From Pseudomonadota bacterium (GTDB lineage Bacteria; Cyanobacteriota; Vampirovibrionia; Obscuribacterales; Obscuribacteraceae): a stretch of DNA of 45,543 bases. The notes below the pieces were generated by a model. That model saw only the letters and a program-made list of their open reading frames with translations. It searched no databases and was not told where the DNA came from. Position numbers and translations under genes: made by a program. Shown here one piece after another: positions 33,342 through 41,374 of the stretch (position 1 is its first letter; every line of letters begins with the position of its first letter). The stretch is taken from assembly GCA_021324135.1 (NCBI GenBank), contig JAJPJO010000442.1:1-45543 (forward strand), read 5' to 3'.

Positions 33342-33504
33342 AATTCGATTTTCTCCGTCGAATAACTCTAGATCCTACTCGTCGCCCAGGTTACCTTGGC
33401 TCCGCTAACTGATCCAACCAGTTGCTCCGGTTGCCCGCAGCCCTTGGAATCCCATTTCAGTATAGATGCTTTGCCTCTCAGCGCTGGCTGAGCGGTGCAT
33501 CGTT

Positions 33505-35142
33505 TTAACGCAGCCACTCGAGTTTGAATGGCACGGCTTCCTGCTCGAGCTTCTCAAGGAATTTCGGCGGGAGACCGGAGCCAACGTGACGGCATTTGAA
33601 GAACCCTCTCGGGTCTCGTCCTTCACGCTCAAGGGCAAACAATGTCGAAATCGCGATCGTTTCACCTTCCATACCGGTTATCTCGGCAACTTCGGTGCAA
33701 CGACGAGTACCATCTTCAAGACGTCGTATCTGAATGATCACCTGAATAGCTGAAGCAATCAGTTCGCGAGCTGCCTTTTGTGGCATTTCTACACCGGACA
33801 TGAGGATCATGTTCTCAAGACGCTTGGTGCAGTCGCGAGGATTGTTAGCGTGGATTGTGGTCATTGAGCCATCGTGACCGGTGTTCATAGCCTGGAGCAT
33901 GTCGAACGCCTCTTCACCGCGGCATTCACCAAGGATGATTCGGTCAGGGCGCATACGGAGGCAGTTGATCACGAGCATGCGCTGTGTGATTTGACCGCGA
34001 CCTTCCGTGTTGGGAGGTCTGGTTTCCATCCGCACCCAGTGCTCGTGCTGCAGTCTCAATTCAGCCGCGTCCTCGATGGTTATGATCCGTTCTCTCGGGT
34101 TGATGTGGGCTGATAGTGCGTTCAACAATGTTGTTTTACCAGCACCTGTACCACCGGAGATAATCAGGTTGATTCGTCCCTTCACGCACGCTTTGCAAAC
34201 TTCCGCCATTTGCACGGACAAAGCGCCTTTCTCGACGAGTTGACCGAGCGACATGATCGATGTACCGAAGCATCGGATTGTGATTGTCGGTCCGTCGATT
34301 GTGACTGGTGGGATCGTGGCGTTGACGCGTGATCCATTTGGAAGACGGGCGTCCACCATGGGCGAGTTGTCGTCAAGACGTCTGCCCAGGGGCTGAATGA
34401 TTTTGTCGATCGTCTGTCGCAAGTGTCGGTCGTTTTCAAAAACAACGTTTGTTTTCTCGAGTCGACCGTGTCTTTCTACATATACGTTGTTGACGCCGTT
34501 GACGCAAATGTCGCCGACGGATGGGTCGCGCAGAAGCGGACCTAACGGACCGAAACCGAAAACCTCGTCAAGGACGTTCTGGAGAAGGATACCTTTCTCC
34601 ATCATGGTCAGAGGAGCCGGATCGGAGTTGACGATTTCTCTGATACGAGCCCGCACTTGTGCTTGGGTGTCTTCAGAGATGTTGGTCAATCGTGATGTAT
34701 CGAGTTCTCTTCTGAGCTGGTCGATGATGAACTTTTCACGTTCGCGAATTAGTTGCTGGTTGGCCGAGAATTTGCCGGAGTCCCCACCAACATCGACCGG
34801 CTCTTCATGATAAGAGCCGTAGTCGTCTTTCGCATCAATTCTGTCTATGTCAGCGCGGCTGGGGCCGTCGCCGTGCACTTGCATGTTTGCTTGGCCCGGT
34901 GCGCCACGACCGGATGCCATGCCGGTTTGCGGACCACCGCCGCCTGGTCTGGCGACGCCTGATTGGCCGCCTGCCGGGCCGGTTGGTCGAGCTCCGACTC
35001 CCGTTTGCCCTTGTTGAGCGCCCACGCTTGTTTGTTTCTGCTGAGCAGGAACTACTTCTCCAGCCTGGCGTTGCCTGACCAACTGTCCCATCAAAGATGA
35101 AGACGGTCGAGCCGGTAAATTCTCCTTTTTCTCTTCCGACAT
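33505..35142 (-). CDS. tadA: Tad pilus assembly ATPase TadA/CpaF
   Basis: This 545-residue secretion ATPase has a disordered Gln/Gly/Pro-rich N-terminus to about 120 ([20 protein letters not shown]). The N-domain follows at 135-290. The RecA-like core has Walker [10 protein letters not shown] at 330-338, the Asp box ([10 protein letters not shown]), Walker [14 protein letters not shown] at 401-413 and the His box [10 protein letters not shown] at 426-435. It powers assembly, and perhaps retraction, of Flp pili. The extended low-complexity N-terminus is unusual for CpaF. The next gene upstream, tadZ, ends 58 bp before its start. Confidence 0.95.
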   Translation of the reverse strand: MSEEKKENLPARPSSSLMGQLVRQRQAGEVVPAQQKQTSVGAQQGQTGVGARPTGPAGGQSGVARPGGGGPQTGMASGRGAPGQANMQVHGDGPSRADIDRIDAKDDYGSYHEEPVDVGGDSGKFSANQQLIREREKFIIDQLRRELDTSRLTNISEDTQAQVRARIREIVNSDPAPLTMMEKGILLQNVLDEVFGFGPLGPLLRDPSVGDICVNGVNNVYVERHGRLEKTNVVFENDRHLRQTIDKIIQPLGRRLDDNSPMVDARLPNGSRVNATIPPVTIDGPTITIRCFGTSIMSLGQLVEKGALSVQMAEVCKACVKGRINLIISGGTGAGKTTLLNALSAHINPRERIITIEDAAELRLQHEHWVRMETRPPNTEGRGQITQRMLVINCLRMRPDRIILGECRGEEAFDMLQAMNTGHDGSMTTIHANNPRDCTKRLENMILMSGVEMPQKAARELIASAIQVIIQIRRLEDGTRRCTEVAEITGMEGETIAISTLFALEREGRDPRGFFKCRHVGSGLPPKFLEKLEQEAVPFKLEWLR

Positions 35143-35200
35143 TTAGAAGTTCACCACCTTGTTGTTAGTTAGGACTGCGTCATCGACATATGCGACGGCG

Positions 35201-36379
35201 CTATTTCTTACCGAACATTGCCGGCAACGAAAATGCAGCTTTCTTCTCTTTCTTTTCAGTGATGAGAAGCTGCTCTCCGCCGGCAATCCGGCGCGCCAGC
35301 GAATCCAATGATTTACCCAGCGCCGTGTGACCTGGTGCAATTTGGCCCTGGTTGTTGACCCATTTTGCGGTCTTCGTGTCGTTGGGTATTTCGTGGAATA
35401 CGGGGTAGTTCAAGTTGGCGCGGCACTCAGACAAAACGTCTTGAGGAAGCCATTCCGACCGGTTTACCACAAGGAGCAGTTTTTCCTGGTTATAGTGAGC
35501 TTTGAAAGTATCCAAGCACTTTCTCGCATTCAGGATCGCCGCCCAGTTGTATTCAGTGATGACCAGTACATGGTCTGCAAGGTCAAGAGTTGCGATCGCC
35601 CGTTCGTCCAGAAGGTTTTTCGGGAGGTCGACAACGGTAAAACGAAATTCTTGTTTGGATGTATACAGAATTTCCTGAACCTGAGCGGCATAGATATCGC
35701 CGATGTCTTCCAATTCAGGTGGTGCTGCCAGGATGCTCAACTTGTCGTCGTATCTGGTCATCAGGTTGCGCAGATAGGTGGCGTCAAAGTTGGTGTGTGA
35801 GAAGTCGATTGTGCTCAAGCTGAACGACGGTTCGAGGTTGAGGTAGTGCGAAACCATGCCGAACTGCAAATCGAGGTCGACGATGCAAGTTTCGCCATAT
35901 TTGCCGAGATAGCCTGCCAGGTTGGTGACGATTGTGGTGGCGCCAATTCCGCCTGTGGGGCTGAATATGGCGATCACTTTACCGGCGGCGGTGGAAACGG
36001 ATTCCGACTGGTGTTTGAGCTGGATGCTTTGCACGGCGGCTGGCAAGTCTGTGCGCCAACGCTCAGCATCAAGGAAGTCGGACGCCCCGAGTCGATACGC
36101 GGTGCGGATCAACTCGGGGTCCGGAACTTCGTAGCTAACAAAGAAATAGAGCTGAGGGAATGTTTCTCTCAGTTCTGCCAGCAATGATATTCCGCGAACG
36201 GGGGCGGGGCTTAACTCAATCCACACCAGCTTCGGGTGCAAACTACCAATTTGCTCCCTGGCCATGCTGCCAGATACCGTACTTACAAGAGCAAGTGAAG
36301 GTTGGCTGTGGATCAAATCCTCGATGGTTTGTCTTTTATCCAAACCGGCATCACAGACAAGTAGTGTGGTTAATTTCAT
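35201..36379 (-). CDS. tadZ: Tad localisation protein TadZ/CpaE (receiver-like plus ParA-like ATPase)
   Basis: This 392-residue protein has an atypical receiver-like domain at 1-125 (LLVCDAGLDKRQTIEDLI, YRLGASDFLDA) and a ParA/MinD-like domain from 133. The deviant Walker A is GGIGATT at 143-149, with Ala in place of the usual Lys, which is normal for TadZ/CpaE proteins. ETCIVDLDLQFG and FRFTVVDLPKNL follow as the other nucleotide-site elements. TadZ marks the cell pole or site of pilus assembly. The receiver-like part lacks a clear phospho-acceptor Asp in the expected context. Confidence 0.93.
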   Translation of the reverse strand: MKLTTLLVCDAGLDKRQTIEDLIHSQPSLALVSTVSGSMAREQIGSLHPKLVWIELSPAPVRGISLLAELRETFPQLYFFVSYEVPDPELIRTAYRLGASDFLDAERWRTDLPAAVQSIQLKHQSESVSTAAGKVIAIFSPTGGIGATTIVTNLAGYLGKYGETCIVDLDLQFGMVSHYLNLEPSFSLSTIDFSHTNFDATYLRNLMTRYDDKLSILAAPPELEDIGDIYAAQVQEILYTSKQEFRFTVVDLPKNLLDERAIATLDLADHVLVITEYNWAAILNARKCLDTFKAHYNQEKLLLVVNRSEWLPQDVLSECRANLNYPVFHEIPNDTKTAKWVNNQGQIAPGHTALGKSLDSLARRIAGGEQLLITEKKEKKAAFSLPAMFGKK

Positions 36380-36468
36380 GGTTTAAGCTTATCTCCCCCA
36401 TCGCCTGACAACCCTTTTAGTCTTTTTACCCACTAAAAGGCAAATGTTCAACAGTGTTTCGTCAAGTT

Positions 36469-37443
36469 CTAGCTTTTCGGAACACTAAGTACATCTTTCT
36501 TGCTGCCAGACCAAATCTCTATTTCGTGTAGTGGTGGTGGTGGCGGTGCCGCATTGTCCATTGCTGGACCAGAACCGTCGCCACTTGGTAGTGGTGGTAG
36601 CTCTCCGTCTGGAGCGCCAGGAACCGGCGGAGGTGGCAGAGCCGAAGGCGGAGGCAATTGTGACAGATCGTCAGCTTGCTTCTCCGGTGCTTTCGCGAAG
36701 AGCGAAATCACATCTACCGTCGCAACCGGTGTATGGTCTTTCTCGTTTCTCAGAGTCAAATAGAGCTTGGAAGCGCTAATAGACTTGATCAACTTGCCGG
36801 CATCTTCCGGTGATACCAGAACCGTGACCGAGTTAGCTGGAACTGCTGCTGTGCCGCCGGGCTGCTTTTGGTACATTTGACCAACTGCAATCACTTCGAC
36901 ATCAGACAAAACAGGTGCAACTTTAGTTTCAGCACCAGAGCCTACCATGGCGTAGATATCCACGCGGCTTTCAGGTGTGACAAAACCAGCTACGCCGGAG
37001 TTATTGTCGATGGCGAATGTCACCGCTCGCATACCTTCACGTAGTCTGGATTCAAATCCGAGCGAAATGCCTTGAGGGGCCAGGTCGTGCTGGGATACGA
37101 ATTGTCCCTGCGAGATACCGTATTTCGCTACACGACCAGCTGCAAGTGAGCTGGATGTGAGGGCGTCTTGCGGGATCTTCGACTGCTCGATTTCCTTTTC
37201 TTCAAGAGCATCACTAGGAATTGTTTGACCTTCGGGGATATCTTTAATCGCGTACACGACTTTCCCTTTGGCACTCATCTTTGCTTCAAGGTCTTTCTTC
37301 TTAGCATCCAACTCTTGCTCTTGTTGCGACATACGACCGGTGACCATCATTGTTACCAAGACGGCCAAACCGATGATAATCAGCAACATGAGTGCTGGAG
37401 GCATTCGGGAAAGACTTAAGAACAACGCTCGTAATGGGTTCAT
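36469..37443 (-). CDS. cpaB: Flp pilus assembly protein CpaB/RcpC
   Basis: This 324-residue bitopic protein has a membrane helix at about 15-34 (PPALMLLIIIGLAVLVTMMV), a coiled stretch (QEQELDAKKKDLEAKM) and an SAF domain at about 60-125 (VYAIKDIPEGQTIPSDALEE, KYGISQGQFV). An RcpC/CpaB domain follows to about 240, with MRAVTFAIDNNSGVAGFVTP as its hallmark. The last 80 residues are Pro/Gly-rich and disordered. CpaB normally partners the CpaC secretin in the periplasm; no secretin gene is in this window. AGGGGG lies before the ATG. It is the first gene of the minus-strand operon. Confidence 0.92.
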   Translation of the reverse strand: MNPLRALFLSLSRMPPALMLLIIIGLAVLVTMMVTGRMSQQEQELDAKKKDLEAKMSAKGKVVYAIKDIPEGQTIPSDALEEKEIEQSKIPQDALTSSSLAAGRVAKYGISQGQFVSQHDLAPQGISLGFESRLREGMRAVTFAIDNNSGVAGFVTPESRVDIYAMVGSGAETKVAPVLSDVEVIAVGQMYQKQPGGTAAVPANSVTVLVSPEDAGKLIKSISASKLYLTLRNEKDHTPVATVDVISLFAKAPEKQADDLSQLPPPSALPPPPVPGAPDGELPPLPSGDGSGPAMDNAAPPPPPLHEIEIWSGSKKDVLSVPKS

Positions 37444-37803
37444 TACGGTTCCCCCTTCTTTCTAGTAGAGAAAGATTAACCAATTACTATTAACGCACAT
37501 CGGCGATACAAGGACAACAACTGTCCCTGCCCGCTCCCAAGATCTTTACCCTGAGATGCGGATCCAATATGTCAGATCTTACAGCCTGGGCTTCAATCTT
37601 GATATCTTTATTGGCTCAAAATCAGGCATTCGTAAAGAAATTCAGACATTTAAACAACTTGATATCGGATGTCAGGTTGAAATTTCTTACCAGACACTTT
37701 GCCTGCCAAGTATCTGACATGATCGAAATTTATTTTGTCATTCGAATCGCTCGTCGGAAACCAAGACCTGATGCCCCTCCAAATTCCTCATCCCTATTTA
37801 CGA

Positions 37804-37825
37804 GAACTTTTGCCAAAAGTCTGAC
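37804..37825 (+). repeat. Motif copy B
   Basis: Reads GAACTTT-(TGCC)-AAA-(AG)-TCTGAC followed by ATT. The segment ACTTTT-GCC-AAAAGT can fold as a small hairpin, as in copy A. Confidence 0.75.
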
Positions 37826-37964
37826 ATTGGGCAGACAGCCCATGCGCAGGCTTTTCCAAAGGATCGGAGTCCGGCGAATTTTTTTCCGATCGAAGCTGCA
37901 TGAAAAGAGGATTCGTACCTGACAAAAAGTCTGAAAAGCTTGACGTTGAAGACCTCTCCGGAAT

Positions 37965-37986
37965 GTCAGAATTTTGTCGAAAGTTC
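37965..37986 (-). repeat. Motif copy C on the minus strand
   Basis: Reads GAACTTT-(CGAC)-AAA-(AT)-TCTGAC followed by ATT on the minus strand, convergent with copy B 140 bp away. Confidence 0.75.
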
Positions 37987-38316
37987 CTTAGAAGACGGGA
38001 TGAAGAAAAAAGGCACCCTGGGGCCAAGCCTTTTAATAAAACTGTGCTCGATGGTCTTCATCAAGAAGGTCTTACAGAGCGGGAACAGAAGAAATCCTCT
38101 TATGTATGCTGTGTCGTTATCCGCTTTCAGTCACGTATCGAGATTCTCTTATTATTTGAATAGTGTGAGAAAGCGGCGCATATACAAGTGTTTAATCATG
38201 ATCAGAAGATCGAAGAAGGCGAAAATGGGCTTGCCCAGCCGTCTGCCGCGCACTGCGCCGCCCACTGCGTCGAGCACCGCGCCAGTAGTGCGCAGTGCCC
38301 CTGAGCAATCACCTGG

Positions 38317-38392
38317 GCGCCGGGCAGTGCGTCGGGCACCGTCTGCCGAGCACCGCGCCGGGCAGTGCGTCGGGCACCGTCTGCCGAGCACC
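38317..38392. repeat. 38-bp GC-rich tandem repeat, 2 copies plus a partial third
   Basis: Units begin GCGCCGGGCAGTGCGTCGGG at 38317 and 38355. Related but diverged GC-rich blocks extend left to about 38240. The stretch is far more GC-rich than its surroundings. Confidence 0.85.
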
Positions 38393-38404
38393 GCGCGGGC
38401 ACCG

Positions 38405-38434
38405 GCAGATCACGCAAAAGCAGATCACGCAAAA
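38405..38434. repeat. 15-bp direct repeat, 2 copies
   Basis: GCAGATCACGCAAAA occurs twice head to tail, just downstream of the flp terminator. Confidence 0.85.
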
Positions 38435-38438
38435 GAGC

Positions 38439-38473
38439 AAAAAAAAGGCAAAGGACCACAAGGGCCCTTTGCC
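38439..38473 (-). terminator. Strong Rho-independent terminator of flp
   Basis: On the minus strand, GGCAAAGG pairs with CCTTTGCC around an 11-base loop that can extend the stem, followed by eight T residues. It lies 24 bp after the flp stop, so most flp transcripts should end here and not read into cpaB. Confidence 0.92.
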
Positions 38474-38497
38474 GGGAATCCTCTTTTAGGCCAGTGC

Positions 38498-38704
38498 CTA
38501 CGAAGCCTGAGAAGCTGCGGAAGACAATGCGTTCAGCTGGCTTACAACCGCGCTGAATGCCTTGGAAATCGCGCCGGCCAATGCGCCTTGTGTAATAGCG
38601 AACACAACGGCTACCAGAATCGCCACGAACGCCAAGATAGCACCGTATTCAGTAATACCTTGACCGGATTCATCCTGGATGAAACGGTTTAGAGTGTCCC
38701 TCAT
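38498..38704 (-). CDS. flp: Flp-type pilin
   Basis: This 68-residue prepilin is the subunit of the Tad pilus. The leader MRDTLNRFIQDESG is followed by the cleavage site G14/Q15, with Glu+5 and Tyr+6 (QGITEYGAIL), and then one hydrophobic helix (AILAFVAILVAVVFAITQG). The short C-terminus is Ser/Ala-rich. AAGGAGG sits eight bases before the ATG, an excellent ribosome site for an abundant protein. It is monocistronic: its own terminator and 1 kb of non-coding DNA separate it from cpaB, which fits higher expression of the subunit than of the assembly machine. Confidence 0.95.
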   Translation of the reverse strand: MRDTLNRFIQDESGQGITEYGAILAFVAILVAVVFAITQGALAGAISKAFSAVVSQLNALSSAASQAS

Positions 38705-39228
38705 GATAATCCTCCTTCAATACCTTTTCTGGCGTCCTTACCTGCCGACCAGCATGCCGAAATTATGCATCGCCAATTAGTAACAGAAAACAGGTCGCAA
38801 GAAAAGTGTAAATGTGAATTTTAGTAACGTCTACCACCGTACGAAACCGACAGCACCAGTAATTCTCATCACCTCCTATCCGTCGATTCCTCAACACCAG
38901 GCGTCAATATCGTATTGGTATGCAACATGTACCAACGCCAAGAGTCGTTAAATCCATCTTATACTGTGACCTCGACATCGCCTAGTCTTGTTTGACGCTT
39001 TATTGACAACGGACAGGTTAAAAAAAGTTAGGAGGGCTGCCAATTAGCCCCACATTTCAAATAATTCCGCGCCTGTGGTTAAAACTTCCTGGGGGCTCAT
39101 TTTCAGAGAATAATGAAATATCTTGTTACGTCTCGCAACAAATGAGCGCCAGGCAACCCGCCCACCACAAAAGCGAAGTCCGCAAAGATAAACTGGTATT
39201 GGCAGCCGCATGAATTTACCAGTTCTTA
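38705..39228. other. Gene-free stretch of about 520 bp upstream of flp and of the terpene-cyclase-like gene
   Basis: This is a divergent intergenic region that must hold the flp promoter (minus) and the promoter of the 39229 gene (plus). A consensus TTGACA at 39003-39008 (+) lacks a good -10 at the right distance. A dyad TTGGTA...TACCAA at 38915-38935 could be an operator. AGGAGG followed by a 12-codon frame occurs at about 38840-38878 on the minus strand. None of these is secure. Confidence 0.5.
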
Positions 39229-40269
39229 GTGACAGATAAGCAGCCTAAATCTATATCGGACCATCTTGCCAACAGCAAGACGAACGGCACTGACTTGAAA
39301 ACACTCCAGGGTCGCGCGGACGAAGCTGCTGAGCGCTGCAAATCTTTTCTGATCAATACGATCGATGCAGGCTGGTGGCCGTACAAAGCGCATGGCGGTC
39401 CTTCTCTTGAGGCTACGGCCTGGTGTTCTCTTGCACTTAAGGAAGAGAAGAAAATAGCCTCTGCTTGCCTGGCGTTTTTCACCAGCAGCCAAAACGCTGA
39501 TGGCGGCTGGCCCACGGCACCGAACACCGGTGCATCCTGTTGGGTGAGCGGACCGGTTTTACTGGCGATGCGGTGTGCTGCACAGATCCATGGTGAGATT
39601 GAGAAGCCTGAGCAAATAAATACAGCCATCACAAAATCATTCGACTACCTCACCGCCAACCGCAGTGAGTTTTACTCTCCGGCCGCCCGCCTGATCCTGC
39701 TGATCGGTGGGTTGATAACCAAAAAAGGGACCAGTACGCTGGACTACGCGCGCGGTTGGCCGTGGGATCCGAATTGTTTTCATTGGGTAGAGCCGACCAG
39801 CTACAACTTGCTTGCTCTCAAGGTTCCAGGCTTGCCGAAAATGAATTACACCAATGACGTGATCAAATTCGCCAATCAATTTTTAACCGACAATTCCTGT
39901 TTAAACGGCGGTTGGAATCACGGCAGTCATCGATCATTAGGTAAGGATCTGCCACCATACAGGGTGACTACGGCTGAGGCGCTTCTGGCGCTCCAGGATC
40001 TGCCGGACCATCCGGTCATACCATCGGGCATCAAGTACCTGACCTCGCAAAGAAATGATGATTCATCATCAATGTCGCTTGCCTGGTCGATTTTGGCGCT
40101 GCACGCGTTTCAAAAGGGTTTCACAACTGAGCTTGGCTTTCTGCTGGACAGACAGCAGGAAGATGGAAGCTTCTCCGACAATTTTATGGTGAATGGTCTT
40201 TCGCTTTGCGCACTGCAAGCCGCTCTGGACAAAAGTCCTCTCAAGGTGGCAGCGAAGGGAAGTATATAG
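39229..40269 (+). CDS. Terpenoid cyclase/prenyltransferase-type alpha-toroid protein
   Basis: This 346-residue protein starts at a GTG with no clear ribosome site, so the start is uncertain. Repeats of the alpha/alpha-toroid type recur: SLEATAWCSLAL...FTSSQNADGGWP (QW-like), NCFHWVEPTSYNLLAL, LNGGWNHGS, TAEALLALQDLPD and LDRQQEDGSFSDNFMVNGLSLCALQAAL. It is about half the length of squalene-hopene cyclase and lacks an obvious DXDD protonation motif, so it is probably not a cyclase of that type. The gene that follows 22 bp later encodes a Tat-exported DUF362 protein, and the two form an operon. No signal peptide. Confidence 0.75.
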   Translation: MTDKQPKSISDHLANSKTNGTDLKTLQGRADEAAERCKSFLINTIDAGWWPYKAHGGPSLEATAWCSLALKEEKKIASACLAFFTSSQNADGGWPTAPNTGASCWVSGPVLLAMRCAAQIHGEIEKPEQINTAITKSFDYLTANRSEFYSPAARLILLIGGLITKKGTSTLDYARGWPWDPNCFHWVEPTSYNLLALKVPGLPKMNYTNDVIKFANQFLTDNSCLNGGWNHGSHRSLGKDLPPYRVTTAEALLALQDLPDHPVIPSGIKYLTSQRNDDSSSMSLAWSILALHAFQKGFTTELGFLLDRQQEDGSFSDNFMVNGLSLCALQAALDKSPLKVAAKGSI

Positions 40270-40291
40270 ATTTAGATCAAAGGGTTGAGTG

Positions 40292-41323
40292 ATGAAGAGA
40301 CGCGATTTCCTAAAAGCCTCAGCGGCAGCCGCAAGCGCCACGCTCGCCGGCTGCAAGAAAGTGGAGCCGGAAACGATCGTCCCTCAGGTTTCTGCCGAAC
40401 AAGCGGCCAGAAAATTTCAAGGGCGCTCGAAAGTCGCACTAATACCGTGTCCTTCATACGACGAAGACATATTGAGCCTTATAAAAGAATACGCCGAGAA
40501 ACTGGCACTGCCGTCTTTGAGAAACCAGCGCGTCGTTTTAAAACCTAACATGGTCGAATACCGGGGCGGCAAGCCGGTCACAACCAATCCCAGGGTTCTC
40601 TCAGCGGCGATCAAATTCGCCCAGCAGAGCGGCGCCAAAGAAGTCATCGTCGCCGAAGGACCGGGCCATATGCGGGACACCGAGTACCTTCTCAAGGTGA
40701 CGGGCATCGGCGCTGCTTGCCGCGAAAACGCTGTGCGTTTTGTCGATCTCAATCTCGATGATCTGGTCGAGGTAGACAACCAGCACGGTTTCAGTGGTAT
40801 CGAGAAATTCTTCTTGCCGAAAACCATCCGCGAGGCTGATGCCGTCATCAGCCTGCCGAAACTGAAAACGCACCACTGGGTGGGCGTCACTTGCTCGATG
40901 AAGAATTTGTTCGGCACCGTCCCCGGACGCAAGTACGGTTGGCCCAAAAACTTGCTCCATATAAAAGGTATTCCGAGATGCATCATCGATCTCGTCCACC
41001 TCATTCAACCAAAGTTCGCCATCGTCGATGCCGTGGTCTGTATGCAAGGCGACGGACCGATTGACGGAGAACCGATCGATGTGGGCTGCTTGTGTATAGG
41101 AACTGATCTTGCCGCTGTCGATGCCACATGCACGCGCCTGACCTCGATCAAAACAAGCGATCTCTCGTACATTCTTCTTGCTGGTAAAACGGTCGGTAAT
41201 ATAGATGAAGATATGATTGATGTGATCGGCTCATCAGTTCAGGCTCTCAAGAAGGAATTCGATCAACCGATCACCATCAAGGACAAATCTTTAGTGGCGC
41301 GCGCCGGGCAGGAAGGAAGCTAG
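40292..41323 (+). CDS. DUF362 protein with Tat signal and lipobox
   Basis: I chose the ATG at 40292 (343 residues); the GTG immediately before it is in frame. The N-terminus MKRRDFLKASAAAASATLAGC has the twin-arginine RRDFLK and a lipobox LAGC (Cys21), so it is predicted to be exported folded and lipidated. The DUF362 body shows RVVLKPNMVEY, AKEVIVAEGP, ADAVISLPKLKTH, SMKNLFGTVPG and FAIVDAVVCMQGDGP, with IGTDLAAVDATC near the end. DUF362 proteins are redox- or metal-associated in context but not defined. Tat export suggests a folded or cofactor-bearing protein. No 4Fe-4S ferredoxin motif is present. Confidence 0.9.
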   Translation: MKRRDFLKASAAAASATLAGCKKVEPETIVPQVSAEQAARKFQGRSKVALIPCPSYDEDILSLIKEYAEKLALPSLRNQRVVLKPNMVEYRGGKPVTTNPRVLSAAIKFAQQSGAKEVIVAEGPGHMRDTEYLLKVTGIGAACRENAVRFVDLNLDDLVEVDNQHGFSGIEKFFLPKTIREADAVISLPKLKTHHWVGVTCSMKNLFGTVPGRKYGWPKNLLHIKGIPRCIIDLVHLIQPKFAIVDAVVCMQGDGPIDGEPIDVGCLCIGTDLAAVDATCTRLTSIKTSDLSYILLAGKTVGNIDEDMIDVIGSSVQALKKEFDQPITIKDKSLVARAGQEGS

Positions 41324-41374
41324 ATCGAAGTTCAGATCGTCGTGTACCTTTTGCTCCGGCGCTATTTGGGCAAA

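Larger units (their letters stand above)
37444..38497. other. Gene-free stretch of about 1050 bp between cpaB and flp, rich in TCTGACAT motifs
   Basis: Open frames here are short or coincide with repeats and have no ribosome sites. The stretch holds motif copies B (37804-37825, +) and C (37965-37986, -) facing each other. Further TCTGACAT octamers lie at 37569-37576 (-) and 37713-37720 (+), and a CTGACAT at 37669-37675 (-). The flp terminator and two tandem repeats (38317-38392, 38405-38434) are at the right end. The cpaB promoter should lie near 37450-37540, but I cannot fix it. Confidence 0.75.

Noticed and set aside
33505-33753. Plus-strand frames opposite the 3' part of tadA
   Set aside because: Antisense to the conserved secretion ATPase; no independent coding evidence.
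17399-37986. The six-copy motif as ECF sigma factor promoters (GAACTT and TCTGA resemble -35 and -10 elements)
   Set aside because: The gap between the two elements is only 10 bases, whereas ECF promoters need about 15-17, and most copies do not point at a gene start.
37940-38692. Plus-strand open frame of 250 codons between cpaB and flp
   Set aside because: It runs through GC-rich repeats, through the flp terminator and antisense to flp, with no ribosome site.
39229-40269. Squalene-hopene cyclase
   Set aside because: It is about half the family length and lacks a visible DXDD motif; only the alpha-toroid repeats fit.
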